A stretch of DNA of 55,045 nucleotides from Candidatus Auribacterota bacterium. GTDB taxonomy: Bacteria; Auribacterota; Tritonobacteria; UBA1439. The DNA lies in the NCBI GenBank assembly GCA_026392035.1, contig JAPLCX010000078.1, positions 1-55,045 of the forward strand, read 5' to 3'. Shown here one piece after another: positions 17,230 through 26,587 of the stretch (the stretch's first letter is position 1; each line of letters opens with the position of its first letter). The notes below the pieces were generated by a model. It was not told the DNA's origin and made no database searches. It worked only from the letters and a program-made list of their open reading frames with translations. The position numbers and the translations under genes were made by a program.

Positions 17230-18296
17230 AGGTTCTTCAGCTTCTCCTCCCGGTCATTCAGGAGGAAGGCGGCGGTCAGCTCCTCCATGTTCCCCGCGAT
17301 AACGTTCTCTAAATTATAAATCGTCAGTCCGATGCGGTGATCCGTTACCCTGTTCTGGGGAAAGTTGTAGGTGCGAATCTTCGCGCTGCGGTCACCGGTG
17401 GAAATCTGCGACCGTCGCAGGTGGGACATCTGCGTGGCCTGCTCCGCCTCCATCGCCTCCTTCAACCTCGCCCGCAGCACCCGCAGCGCCTTCGCCTTGT
17501 TCTTGTGCTGTGATTTTTCATCCTGGCAGGTGACGATGAGCCCAGTGGGGAGATGGGTGATGCGGACCGCCGAATCGGTGGTATTCACGCTCTGACCCCC
17601 GGGCCCCGAGGAGCGGTACACATCCACGCGTATCTCGCTCGGATCTATCTCCACCTCCACCTCTTCGGCCTCGGGGAGCACCGCGACAGTCGCCGCCGAG
17701 GTGTGGATTCGGCCGCTCGCCTCAGTCACCGGCACGCGCTGAACCCGGTGCACGCCGCTCTCGTATTTCATGCTCCGGTAGACGTCTTTCCCCTCGACGG
17801 AGAAGATAATCTCCTTGAAGCCGCCGATGCCGGTGGGATGACTGTCCATCGTCTCAACCCTCCACCCCATCTTCTCGGCGTACTTTGAATACATGCGGAA
17901 GAGGTCAGCGACAAAAAGCCCCGCCTCCTCGCCCCCCGTTCCCGCGCGGATCTCAACAATCGTGTCCCGGTCATCGTCCTTATCCCTGGGGAGGAGAGAG
18001 AGCATGATTTCCTCTTCGAGTTTCTTCCGCCGGTCAGTGAGCGACCGGATCTCACCCTCGACGAGCGTCGCGAACGCATCGTCCCCGTGAGACTCCTTGA
18101 GCAGCCGCTGGTTCTCATCGATCTCGCGCAGCACCTTGGTGTACTCTCCATAAAGGGAGAGGACATCCCTGAGGCTTGCGTGCTCCTGGGCGAGGCTGCG
18201 GTATCTCGCCTGTTGGCGGATGACCGCGGGGTCGCTCATCTGCTCTTCGATGGTCTTGAGCCGCGCGGACAGCACTTCCATGCGCGCATCAAACAT
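17226..18296 (-). CDS. prfA: Peptide chain release factor 1
   Basis: The product, about 356 residues, terminates translation at UAA and UAG. The PVT tripeptide in [10 protein letters not shown] matches the P-x-T anticodon-like motif of RF1 rather than the SPF of RF2. The GGQ loop ([17 protein letters not shown]) that triggers peptide release is intact. The start at 18296 (MFDAR) is favoured by GAGAGAGGGAA just upstream; an ATG at 18314 is also in frame. No prfB is in the window, yet TGA stops are common, so RF2 must be encoded elsewhere. Confidence 0.97.
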   Translation of the reverse strand: MFDARMEVLSARLKTIEEQMSDPAVIRQQARYRSLAQEHASLRDVLSLYGEYTKVLREIDENQRLLKESHGDDAFATLVEGEIRSLTDRRKKLEEEIMLSLLPRDKDDDRDTIVEIRAGTGGEEAGLFVADLFRMYSKYAEKMGWRVETMDSHPTGIGGFKEIIFSVEGKDVYRSMKYESGVHRVQRVPVTEASGRIHTSAATVAVLPEAEEVEVEIDPSEIRVDVYRSSGPGGQSVNTTDSAVRITHLPTGLIVTCQDEKSQHKNKAKALRVLRARLKEAMEAEQATQMSHLRRSQISTGDRSAKIRTYNFPQNRVTDHRIGLTIYNLENVIAGNMEELTAAFLLNDREEKLKNL

Positions 18297-18364
18297 ATTC
18301 CCTCTCTCTTCCATGGCTCGTGAGCTCCAACGGCCGGCTTATAACCGGGCCAAGCGCGGCGCGT

Positions 18365-18784
18365 TCATTCTGCGGGTTCAGCGCCCGGGGCAGCCTGAGG
18401 CGCTCCCCCCTCCGCGGGGCCTGCCGGGGGCTGCCCTGCGGCGGGCGGCGCGCCCTCGGGAGCAGGGGGTGCCTCCCGTGCGGGGGGTTCAGCGGCGCCC
18501 TCCGCGGCAACGGGACGGGCTCCCGCCTCCACCGCAGGGACCGTAGTTTCTCCCGCTCTCGTGCGGATCTTTTTCTTCGCGATCTTCACGCCGGCGTACT
18601 TCTTCATGAATTTTTCCACGCGACCGGCGGTATCGAGATACTTCTGCGTCCCCGTGAAAAACGGGTGGCACTTGGAACAGACGCCGACCTTGATCTCTTT
18701 CTTCGTCGAGCGCGTCTGGATCACCTCTCCGCAGGCGCAGATGATCGTCGCGTCCGCGTACTTGGGATGAATGTCCTTCTTCAT
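18365..18784 (-). CDS. rpmE: Ribosomal protein L31 with an Ala/Pro-rich C-terminal extension
   Basis: This 139-residue protein starts at ATG 18784 (GGAGG just upstream). The first 70 or so residues are a zinc-type L31 ([19 protein letters not shown]... [28 protein letters not shown]), with the Cys set that binds zinc. Ordinary L31 ends there. Here a further 70 residues or so follow: a Lys/Arg stretch ([12 protein letters not shown]), then an Ala-, Pro-, Glu- and Gly-rich tail predicted to be disordered. The gene lies between rho and prfA, its standard place. The tail could be a lineage-specific rRNA- or inter-subunit-contacting extension; that is inference. Confidence 0.93.
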   Translation of the reverse strand: MKKDIHPKYADATIICACGEVIQTRSTKKEIKVGVCSKCHPFFTGTQKYLDTAGRVEKFMKKYAGVKIAKKKIRTRAGETTVPAVEAGARPVAAEGAAEPPAREAPPAPEGAPPAAGQPPAGPAEGGAPQAAPGAEPAE

Positions 18785-18802
18785 AAAATCCTCCATTTCT
18801 GA

Positions 18803-18882
18803 ATAAAGTAGTTAGTAGTTAGTATCTAGTAGTTAGGGAATGATGCCCTAGCTACTGACTGCTAGCTACTGGCTACTTTTTT
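18803..18882. repeat. TAGTTAG word repeat forming a hairpin between rho and rpmE
   Basis: The minus strand reads variants of GTAGCTAG and CTAACTAC. These can pair around CATCATT (GTAGCTAGGG with CCCTAACTAC). It may act as a processing or attenuation hairpin in the rho-rpmE transcript, or simply be a dispersed repeat. Confidence 0.5.
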
Positions 18883-18884
18883 TA

Positions 18885-20279
18885 TCACTGGTTCAGCGAC
18901 ATAAGGAACTCGGCGTTGCTCTTCGTCTTCTTGACCTTTTCGACAATCAGCTCCATGACCTCCACCGGATTGAGCCCGCCGAGCGCCTTGCGCAGGATCC
19001 AGACCTTGGCGAGCTCGTCCGGGTGCAGGAGCAGCTCCTCTTTCCGCGTGCCGGATTTCTCGATATCAATCGCGGGGAAGATCCTCTTGTCAACGAGGCG
19101 GCGGTCGAGGTGGAGCTCCATGTTGCCGGTCCCCTTGAACTCTTCGAAGATCACGTCGTCCATGCGGCTCCCGGTGTCAATGAGGGCGGTCGCGATGATC
19201 GTAAGGCTCCCCCCCTCCTCGATGTTGCGCGCGGCGCCAAAAAACCGCTTCGGTTTCTGGAGCGCGTTGGAATCCACGCCGCCGGAGAGAATCTTGCCGC
19301 TGTGCGGTTGAATAACGTTGTACGCGCGGGCCAGCCGGGTAATGCTGTCCAGCAGGATGACCACGTCCCGCTTGTGCTCCACGAGCCGCCTCGCCTTGTT
19401 GATCACCATCTCCGCCCCCTGCACGTGCCGGTCCGCCGGCTCATCGAATGTTGAACTCACCACCTCACCCTTGACCGTCCGCTCCATGTCCGTGACCTCC
19501 TCTGGACGCTCGTCTATGAGGAGCACGATGAGGTAGCACGCGGGGTTGTTCGCGGTGATGCTGTTCGCAACCGCCTGGAGGAGCATCGTCTTGCCCGCCC
19601 GGGGCGGGGAGACAATCAGTCCGCGCTGCCCCTTGCCGATCGGCGTGAGGAGGTCGAACACCCTCATGCTGGTATTCTCCGGCGTGGTCTCCATGATGAG
19701 ACGCTCGCGGGGATAGAGGGGGGTGAGGTTATCGAACAGGATCTTGTCCTTGGCCTTCTCCGGATCCTCATAGTTGATCGCCTCGACGCGAATGAGCGCG
19801 AAGTAACGCTCCTTGTCCTTCGGTGGCCGGATCTGCCCGGAGACGGTATCGCCCTTCTTGAGGTCAAATCTCCGTATCTGGGACGGCGACACGTAGATAT
19901 CCTCGGGGCAGGGGAGGTAGTTATAGTTCTGCGAGCGAAGAAAACCAAAACCGTCGGGGAGAATTTCGAGACAGCCCTCGCCGAACATGAGTCCGTTCTC
20001 CACAGCCTTGGCCTTGAGAATTTCAAAAATGAGCTGATGCTTCTTCAATGTCGCGATGCCGAGGATCTTCAGATCTTTGCCCATCTTGCTGAGCTGCGAG
20101 ACGGTCATCTGCTGAAGCTTGCTGATATTGACCTGCTCTCCCTTCCCCGGAGCCGCCTCCCGCCCGCGGGGAACCCTCGGAGTCTCCACGCCCGCCGCGC
20201 TCGTCGCGGTCATCTCCGCCGCACCGTTATTCGTGCTGTTGGTCTGCTGCACCGGTTCGCTCTTCGTTCTCTGTCTCAC
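18885..20279 (-). CDS. rho: Transcription termination factor Rho
   Basis: This 464-residue protein is a full-length RNA-dependent helicase that ends transcription. It has a poorly conserved N-terminal extension of about 55 residues (Thr/Asn/Ala/Gly-rich), then the Rho N-terminal helix domain ([18 protein letters not shown]). The cold-shock-like RNA-binding domain follows ([15 protein letters not shown]...). The RecA-like ATPase carries Walker [11 protein letters not shown] and Walker [17 protein letters not shown]. The Q- and R-loop region of the hexamer is present. The GTG start at 20279 overlaps the coaE stop as GTGA, so the two are translationally coupled. Confidence 0.97.
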   Translation of the reverse strand: MRQRTKSEPVQQTNSTNNGAAEMTATSAAGVETPRVPRGREAAPGKGEQVNISKLQQMTVSQLSKMGKDLKILGIATLKKHQLIFEILKAKAVENGLMFGEGCLEILPDGFGFLRSQNYNYLPCPEDIYVSPSQIRRFDLKKGDTVSGQIRPPKDKERYFALIRVEAINYEDPEKAKDKILFDNLTPLYPRERLIMETTPENTSMRVFDLLTPIGKGQRGLIVSPPRAGKTMLLQAVANSITANNPACYLIVLLIDERPEEVTDMERTVKGEVVSSTFDEPADRHVQGAEMVINKARRLVEHKRDVVILLDSITRLARAYNVIQPHSGKILSGGVDSNALQKPKRFFGAARNIEEGGSLTIIATALIDTGSRMDDVIFEEFKGTGNMELHLDRRLVDKRIFPAIDIEKSGTRKEELLLHPDELAKVWILRKALGGLNPVEVMELIVEKVKKTKSNAEFLMSLNQ

Positions 20280-20881
20280 GCGCTACCTCCTGTTAGTATT
20301 CTCCACATATCCCTCACCTGTCGCTCTGTATTTTTAAGCGTTCCGCCGTTGTCGATCACAAAATCAGAACGCCTTATTTTCTCCGCGATGGGCATCTGCA
20401 TCCTCACCCTGCGCTCGATCTCCCTCCGCGAGAGCCCATCCCTCTCACCGCAGCGCGCGACCTGCGCTTCGCGCGGGCACGCGACGACGACCGTTCTGTC
20501 AAACTCGCCCTCCAGGCCAACCTCGAAGAGGAGCGGCACGTCGGCGACCGCCACGGCGTACTCCCCCTCTCTGGCGGCGCGGGCGAGCTTCAGCCTCATC
20601 TCCCGTATCACCGGCGGGTGCACAATGGCGTTTAAACGCTTCACCTTCCGCGGATCACTGAAGACGATTCCGGCGAGGGCGCGCCGATCTATGGACCGAT
20701 CGGCCCTGAGGACGCCCCTGCCGAATGCCTCGACGATCCGCCTCCACGCCCGCCGCCCCGGCCGTACCGTTTCACGTGCGAGCTCATCGGCGTCAACCAC
20801 GAGGGCCCCGCGGCGGGCAAACATCTTCGCCACGGTCGCCTTCCCCGTCCCCATGCCGCCCGTTAATCCTATCCGTATCAA
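20276..20881 (-). CDS. coaE: Dephospho-CoA kinase
   Basis: The product, about 201 residues, phosphorylates dephospho-CoA in the last step of coenzyme A synthesis. The P-loop [12 protein letters not shown] is present at the N-terminus; its usual Ser/Thr after the Lys is Ala here, an oddity worth noting. The conserved HPPVIREM and the [11 protein letters not shown] lid follow. I prefer the TTG start at 20881 (IRIGLTGG follows immediately, with GGAG about 8 bases upstream) over a start at 20917 that adds 12 unusual residues. It is the first gene of the coaE-rho-rpmE run and follows polA. Confidence 0.92.
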   Translation of the reverse strand: MIRIGLTGGMGTGKATVAKMFARRGALVVDADELARETVRPGRRAWRRIVEAFGRGVLRADRSIDRRALAGIVFSDPRKVKRLNAIVHPPVIREMRLKLARAAREGEYAVAVADVPLLFEVGLEGEFDRTVVVACPREAQVARCGERDGLSRREIERRVRMQMPIAEKIRRSDFVIDNGGTLKNTERQVRDMWRILTGGSA

Positions 20882-21269
20882 TGACCCGGCTCCATCATCA
20901 GAAAGCAACAATATCAATTGCCCGGATTGAACCGTCTAAACTGTTTAAGTCGTTTAAATCGTTCAAATAATCGCGCCGACTCGCCCCCGCTCCGGTTCGA
21001 AGGTAATGTCAAAAGATATTGTAAAGCAACCACAGATTTCTCTGATTATTTACGCCTTTTCTGAGTAAATCAGTGGTGATTCATCTGTGGTAACATCCGT
21101 ATAATTAAGCCGCTGTATGGAAATTCTTTTCTTTCTCCATTTACCACAGATTTATTCACCACAGATTGGCGCAGACTTCCTCCCCCCCCAAAAATCTTCA
21201 CAACTATCTGTGCAATCTGTGGTTGCATTCAGCTCTTTCATAGAACTTTTAACACTACCGGTTCGAAAG
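20882..21269. repeat. Gene-free stretch with CCACAGAT-type hairpin repeats
   Basis: No gene is seen. Bases 20935-20970 carry short GTTTAAGTCGTTTAAAT words. Bases 21028-21105 hold a pair of opposed words (AACCACAGATTTCTCTGATT ... ATCTGTGGTAAC). Bases 21140-21228 repeat the scheme (ACCACAGATT ... AATCTGTGGTTG). Confidence 0.6.
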
Positions 21270-23993
21270 TCACAGCTCCCCCCAGTTCTTCCCCGTCTTC
21301 ACGTGCGCCCTGATTGGAACGTTGAGTTTCCAGACGCCTTCCATTTTCGCGCTCACCATGTCGCCGAGAGACTGCGCCTGGCCGCCCGCCACCTCGAACA
21401 GGAGCTCGTCATGGATCTGAATCAGCATCGCCGCCCGCCACCTCCCCTCCCTGAGATCCTTCGCTATCTCCCGCATGGCGATCTTGATCAGGTCAGCGGA
21501 TGATCCCTGGATAGGGGTATTGATCGCGATCCTGCGCCCCAGATCGCGGGTTGACTGACTGCGGCTCGTGAGCTCCGGCACCGCGCGCCGGCGGTTCAGC
21601 ATGGTGCTGACATACCCCCGTTCGGTTGCCTCGACCAGGCTCTTCTCAATATAGTCACGCAGGCCGCGGTAGTGCTCAAAGTAACGGTCTATCACGCGCT
21701 GAGCCCCGGACGGCTCTATACCGAGCTCGCGCGCGAGGCCATAGGCGCTCATGCCGTACACGATCCCGAAGTTGACCGTCTTGGCCTGCCTCCTCATCTC
21801 GGGTGTCACCCGGGCCGGCTCGACGTCGAAGAGCGCGGCAGCCGTGCGGGTATGGATATCCTCGTCTCTCCGGAACGCCTCCATCAGCTCCCTGTCCCCT
21901 GAGAGGTGCGCAAGGATGCGGAGGTCGATCTGCGAATAGTCCGCCGAGAGCAGCACCATCCCCTCGCTGCCGGGGATGAAGGCCTCCCTGATGCGCCGTC
22001 CCAGCTCGGTGCGAACAGGAATGTTCTGGAGGTTCGGGTCGCTCGACGACAGCCTCCCGGTCGCCGTCCCGGCCTGATTGAACGAGGTATGAATCCTCCC
22101 CGTGCGCGGGTTGACCATCCGAGGCAATGCGTCAACGTAGGTCGTCTTCAACTTGTTCAACTGCCGGTACTCGAGCAGCTTCGACGGCAAGGGATGGATT
22201 TTAGAGAGCTTCAGGAGCGCATCGTAATCGGTCGAGTGACCCGTTTTGATCTTCCGCGAGGCAGGCATCTTCAGCCTCTCGAACAACACCCGCCCGAGCT
22301 GCGCGGGGGAATTGATATTGAACGGTTCACCCGCCATCTCATAGATTGATTTTTCGAGCTCATCCAGCTGCGCCCCTATTTCACCGGACAGGCGCTCGAG
22401 CAGTGCCGTATCAATCCTGACGCCGACGGCCTCCATCTCCGCGAGCACCCCGACGAGCGGCATCTCAACCTCCTGGAAGAGCCCCCACATCCCCTGTTCC
22501 TCGAGGCGAGGCCGCGTCAGGCGGCACAGCCGCAGGGTGACATCCGCGTCTGCGCACGCGCAGTCGCAGACCGTCTTCAGCGGCACGTCCCTCATGCTGA
22601 TCTGTTTCTTGCCCGCGCCGATCAGGTCCGAGATGGGCGTGAGCCTCATGTCCAGGTACTCGAGGGCGAGGTCAGCGAGGCCATAGGCCGCCTGTGAGGG
22701 ATTGAGCAGATAGGCGGCGAGCATCGTGTCAAATGAACCCCCCCGCAGCTCCACGCCGCACCGCCTCAGGACGAGCATGTCATATTTGATGTTCTGACCT
22801 ATTTTCCGAACGGCGGGGTTTTCAAGCACGGGACGGAGCGTGGCCATGATCTTCTCAGGCGCGAGGCTCCCGTTGAGGGGAACGTAAAAACCCTCTCCCG
22901 GCCGCCAGCTGAACGACACACCAACGGGATCAGCGCGCATCGGATCCCCGCCGGTGGTTTCCAGATTCATCGAAACCGCCTCCTGGCGAGCCAGCGCTGA
23001 GGCGAGTTCTTCCAGGGCGATTGCATCGGTGACGCACGCGTAGGCCTTCTCCCCCGATTCCGCCCCGCCGGCAACCTCCGCGTGGAGCTTTCTGAATTCG
23101 AACCTGCGGAAGAGCGCGGAGATCCTGTTTCGATCAGGACTCCTCACCAGGCACTCGTCGGGGCCAAATTCAAGCGGGACATCCCCCTTGAGCGTGACCA
23201 GTTCACGGGAGAGCCGCGCCTGATCGGCGAAACGCTTCAGGTTCTCCCGCCGTTTCTCCCCCTTGACCCGCTCCATATTCCCCAATACCCCCTCCAGATC
23301 ACCGAACTCCCTCACGAGCTCGATTGCCGTCTTCTCGCCTATCCCGGGCACGCCAGGAATGTTATCGCTCGCGTCACCCGCGAGGGCGAGCACATCCACC
23401 ACCTTCCCCGGCTCGACGCCGTAGCGCCGCATCACCGCGTCCTCATCATAGATCTCGCCGTTGTCCGGCCTGAAAACCGAGATGCCGCTCCCCACGAGCT
23501 GGAGCATGTCCTTGTCGCTCGTCACGAGATACACGTCGTAACCCGAACGTGATGCCGCGACTGCGAGGCTCCCCATGAGGTCGTCCGCCTCGAGGCCGTC
23601 TCGCTGGAGGATCATGATCCGGTATGCCTCGATGACCTCTTTGATGAGGGGGAGCTGCCCCAGGAGATCCTCCGGCATCGGCTTCCGGTGCGCCTTGTAC
23701 GCCTCAAAGCGCTCATGGCGAAATGTGGGTGTTGCGCTGTCGAAGACAACGGCGATCGCGTCAGGCTTCCGCTCCCGCATGAGCTTCAGCAGCATGTTCG
23801 TAAACCCGTACACGGCGTTCGTCGGCTCCCCGGATGAAGTGCGCAGATCGCGGATGGCATAAAATGCCCTGTACGCGCATGACATGCCGTCTATGAGGAA
23901 AAGCTTCCGCCGTTGCAGGGTCAAACCCGAAGTTCTAAGTTGTCTATGGGAAGAAGCTTCCACCGTTGCACCTGCTACTGAAGATCGAACCAC
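21270..23993 (-). CDS. polA: DNA polymerase I with a degenerate proofreading domain
   Basis: This 907-residue protein has three parts. First is an N-terminal 5'-3' flap exonuclease (KLFLIDGMSCAYRAFYAI... LVTSDKDMLQLV, GVPGIGEKTA). The middle is a 3'-5' exonuclease fold. The C-terminal polymerase has motif A LSADYSQIDLR, motif B RRQAKTVNFGIVYGMS and motif C QIHDELLFEV intact. In the exonuclease fold the first catalytic Asp is Asn (about residue 343, MNLETT), and the Tyr that precedes the last Asp is Cys (about residue 478), so proofreading is doubtful. The start is uncertain: GTG 23993 gives about 29 extra residues, and a TTG at 23924 gives a more usual N-terminus. A 29-base near-duplicate (23889-23917 and 23942-23970) disturbs this region. 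Confidence 0.95.
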   Translation of the reverse strand: MVRSSVAGATVEASSHRQLRTSGLTLQRRKLFLIDGMSCAYRAFYAIRDLRTSSGEPTNAVYGFTNMLLKLMRERKPDAIAVVFDSATPTFRHERFEAYKAHRKPMPEDLLGQLPLIKEVIEAYRIMILQRDGLEADDLMGSLAVAASRSGYDVYLVTSDKDMLQLVGSGISVFRPDNGEIYDEDAVMRRYGVEPGKVVDVLALAGDASDNIPGVPGIGEKTAIELVREFGDLEGVLGNMERVKGEKRRENLKRFADQARLSRELVTLKGDVPLEFGPDECLVRSPDRNRISALFRRFEFRKLHAEVAGGAESGEKAYACVTDAIALEELASALARQEAVSMNLETTGGDPMRADPVGVSFSWRPGEGFYVPLNGSLAPEKIMATLRPVLENPAVRKIGQNIKYDMLVLRRCGVELRGGSFDTMLAAYLLNPSQAAYGLADLALEYLDMRLTPISDLIGAGKKQISMRDVPLKTVCDCACADADVTLRLCRLTRPRLEEQGMWGLFQEVEMPLVGVLAEMEAVGVRIDTALLERLSGEIGAQLDELEKSIYEMAGEPFNINSPAQLGRVLFERLKMPASRKIKTGHSTDYDALLKLSKIHPLPSKLLEYRQLNKLKTTYVDALPRMVNPRTGRIHTSFNQAGTATGRLSSSDPNLQNIPVRTELGRRIREAFIPGSEGMVLLSADYSQIDLRILAHLSGDRELMEAFRRDEDIHTRTAAALFDVEPARVTPEMRRQAKTVNFGIVYGMSAYGLARELGIEPSGAQRVIDRYFEHYRGLRDYIEKSLVEATERGYVSTMLNRRRAVPELTSRSQSTRDLGRRIAINTPIQGSSADLIKIAMREIAKDLREGRWRAAMLIQIHDELLFEVAGGQAQSLGDMVSAKMEGVWKLNVPIRAHVKTGKNWGEL

Positions 23994-24210
23994 CCCACAC
24001 CCCAGTGAACAGTGGAGAGTGGATAGTGTTATTAAGATCAGTCTCGTCTATTTAAGCTAAGAAACCTGCTATGGATTGCCGCTGGATTAACTTCATATAG
24101 GTTAGAAAGGGGTGGGATGATCGTCCCCTACAACACCTTCATCATAAAGGGTAGACTAGCACACCCACCATTCTGCCGTCAATAATTATTTTGATGACGT
24201 TGGGCGTCTC

Positions 24211-25272
24211 CTATTTGCTCCTCAGCTGGATCAAGATCTGCTCCGGATCCTGTGCCGCGGCCATCATCGACTCATAGCTGATCGTGCCCTTGCGGTACAT
24301 CTCCATGAGCGACATATCCAGGGTCTTCATTCCGAACCTGGACCCCGTCTGAATATCAGACTGGATCCTGAATGTCTTATTTTCCCTGATCAGATTCTGG
24401 ATTGACGGGGTGGCGATCATGATTTCAAATACCGCCACTCTCCCCCTGCCGCCCGCCCTCACCAGCAGGATCTGCGAGATGACCGCCACAATGCTCTGCG
24501 AGAGCTGTGATCTCACCTGGGCCTGTTGCCCGACGGGGAAGGCGTCAATGATGCGGTCCACCGTGCGCCCGGCTCCCGTGGTGTGGAGCGTGGAGAAGAC
24601 GAGATGCCCGGTCTCCGCCGCCCTGATCGCAGCCTCCATGGTGGCGAGGTCGCGCATTTCACCGACAAGGATGACATCAGGATCCTGGCGCAACCCGCGG
24701 ACGATGGCCTCGTGGAAATCGGGCACATCCACTTCAACCTCGCGCTGGGTAACAACCGCCTTGGCGTGGTCGTGAAAATATTCAATGGGATCTTCAATGG
24801 TGAGTATGTGGCACTCCTTCTCCTGATTGATGACATTGAGCATCGCCGCGAGGGTCGTGGTTTTTCCGCACCCGGTCGGCCCCGTGATAAGGACCATGCC
24901 GCGCGGCGCGTAGAGGAGGTTTTTGATCATCGGCGGGAGTCCGATCTCCTCCATGGTCATCATGCAGGAGGGGATCAGACGAAGCGCCATCGCGAACGAC
25001 CCCTTCTGTTTATAGACGCTCACCCTGAAGCGCGCCCTGTCGCCGAAGCTGAATCCGAAATCCACTCCTCCCCGGGACCGCACCTTTTCCTGATTCTGGT
25101 CAGAGGTGATGCTCCTGACAAACTTCTCGGTATCGGTCGCGACGAGCGGGGGCATCTCCAGAGGCAGCAGCCTCCCATCCACGCGAATCGTCGGGGGGCA
25201 CCCCACGCATATATGGAGATCAGAAGCCCCCTCCGCCACCACACGCTCCAGCAACTCCTTCATGTCAACCAT
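24211..25272 (-). CDS. pilT: Type IV pilus retraction ATPase PilT
   Basis: This 353-residue protein is a hexameric ATPase that depolymerises pili for twitching motility or DNA uptake. It has an N-terminal PAS-like domain (ASDLHICVGCPPTIRVDG), Walker A GPTGCGKTTT, the Asp box region, Walker B DVILVGEMRD, the His box AETGHLVFSTLHT, and the PilT-type AIRAA motif. The start is ATG 25272, with GAGGTGATAGG upstream. It begins 12 bases after larC on the same strand. A PilT gene plus the pseudopilin operon at 4.7 kb indicates a working type IV filament system whose remaining parts lie outside the window. Confidence 0.96.
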   Translation of the reverse strand: MVDMKELLERVVAEGASDLHICVGCPPTIRVDGRLLPLEMPPLVATDTEKFVRSITSDQNQEKVRSRGGVDFGFSFGDRARFRVSVYKQKGSFAMALRLIPSCMMTMEEIGLPPMIKNLLYAPRGMVLITGPTGCGKTTTLAAMLNVINQEKECHILTIEDPIEYFHDHAKAVVTQREVEVDVPDFHEAIVRGLRQDPDVILVGEMRDLATMEAAIRAAETGHLVFSTLHTTGAGRTVDRIIDAFPVGQQAQVRSQLSQSIVAVISQILLVRAGGRGRVAVFEIMIATPSIQNLIRENKTFRIQSDIQTGSRFGMKTLDMSLMEMYRKGTISYESMMAAAQDPEQILIQLRSK

Positions 25273-25283
25273 GACCTATCACC

Positions 25284-26510
25284 TCATTTCTGGTTATAGT
25301 AAATGTTTTTGTCAAAAAGCAATGCTTTTCTCTTTTTTATTTCTGCCTCGGCCGCCCGCGAGGCGGCCGCCATCACCCTGATGAGGGGGACGCCGCGCTT
25401 TGATGCCAGGCGGGCGCAGTCGTCGTGCTCGGGCGAGACGCTGACATGGCCGTCCGGCCGCTTCGCCAGCTTCACCCGCACGCGCCCGTAGGGCGTCCGC
25501 GCGCTCACCACCACCCTCGGGAGAATCAGGCGCTGCGCCTCGCTGAACCGCACGCCGAGCGTCGTGCTCTCCATAAAGATGATATCCGCCACGAGGGGTA
25601 TCTTCTCCGGCGCGCACAGCACCGTGAGGAGCTGCCCGGGCCTGTTCTTCTTCATCATGATCTGAGTGATATACACATCGAGCGCCCCGCCGGCATACAA
25701 TCTTCCGCTCAGGTAGTCGTAAATGGCGGGCGACATGTCATCTATCTCGGTTTGGACCACCCCCACCGCATCCGTTTCGCAACAATCCCCCCCCTGGCCA
25801 ATCACGAGGCGCAGGAGATTCGGAAATTCCTTGAACTGCTCCCCGCCCGCCCCGTAGCCCACATGGGTTATCCTCATCGCCGGCATCTGCCCGATCCGAT
25901 TCGCGCAGGCCTTTAAAATGGCGGCACCGGTGGGGGTAACCATCTCGCCGTGGATCCTGTGCTGATAGACCGGCATGCCCCTCATGAGCTCGGCCGTCGC
26001 GGGCGCGGGAACCGGCAACGTCCCGTGCGCGCACTCCACCGTGCCCGAATTCCAGGGGAGCGCCGAGGAATAGATTTCACTCACGCCCAGCGCGTGCAAT
26101 CCGGCGAGCGAACCAATCACATCAACAAGCGCATCAACCGCGCCGAGCTCGTGGAAATGTGCGCGGGCGAGCCTGGTCCTATGAACCCTCGACTCCGCCC
26201 GTGCCAGTTCCAGGAAGGCCCGCTCGGCTCCCGCGCTGACACGCTCCGGGAGCTTGCTCCGCCGCACGATCGCGAGGATGTCCCTGATCCCGCGGACCCT
26301 CTTCCCCGCTCCTGGCTCAACACGAACGATGACCCTCGTCCCCCCCAAACCGCCGCGCGTCACGCGCCGCGCATCGAGCCGATATCCCCTCACGGGGACA
26401 CGGCTGAGGGCGCGCTCGAGCTCCTTCAGTTTCAAGCCGGCATCGAGGAGCGCCCCGAGAATCATGTCGCCGCTGACCCCGGCGAAACAGTCGAAATAGG
26501 CAATTTTCAT
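25284..26510 (-). CDS. larC: Nickel-pincer cofactor biosynthesis protein LarC
   Basis: The product, about 408 residues, inserts nickel into the pyridinium dithiocarboxylate mononucleotide cofactor in a CTP-dependent step. The start MKIAYFDCFAGVSGDMILGA is the family signature. The C-terminal part (TPYGRVRVKLA) that carries the metal-handling region is present in one continuous frame, whereas in some lactobacilli it is made by frameshift. ATG 26510 is chosen because the signature begins there; upstream in-frame codons lie in repeat-like DNA. It follows larB by 77 bases. No larE or larA is seen here. Confidence 0.93.
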   Translation of the reverse strand: MKIAYFDCFAGVSGDMILGALLDAGLKLKELERALSRVPVRGYRLDARRVTRGGLGGTRVIVRVEPGAGKRVRGIRDILAIVRRSKLPERVSAGAERAFLELARAESRVHRTRLARAHFHELGAVDALVDVIGSLAGLHALGVSEIYSSALPWNSGTVECAHGTLPVPAPATAELMRGMPVYQHRIHGEMVTPTGAAILKACANRIGQMPAMRITHVGYGAGGEQFKEFPNLLRLVIGQGGDCCETDAVGVVQTEIDDMSPAIYDYLSGRLYAGGALDVYITQIMMKKNRPGQLLTVLCAPEKIPLVADIIFMESTTLGVRFSEAQRLILPRVVVSARTPYGRVRVKLAKRPDGHVSVSPEHDDCARLASKRGVPLIRVMAAASRAAEAEIKKRKALLFDKNIYYNQK

Positions 26511-26587
26511 ATACCGATGACCCGTCATTCGTCGCTCGTCGTTCGTACTTCGCATCTCGTTGCTAATCCCGATATACGAACCACGAA

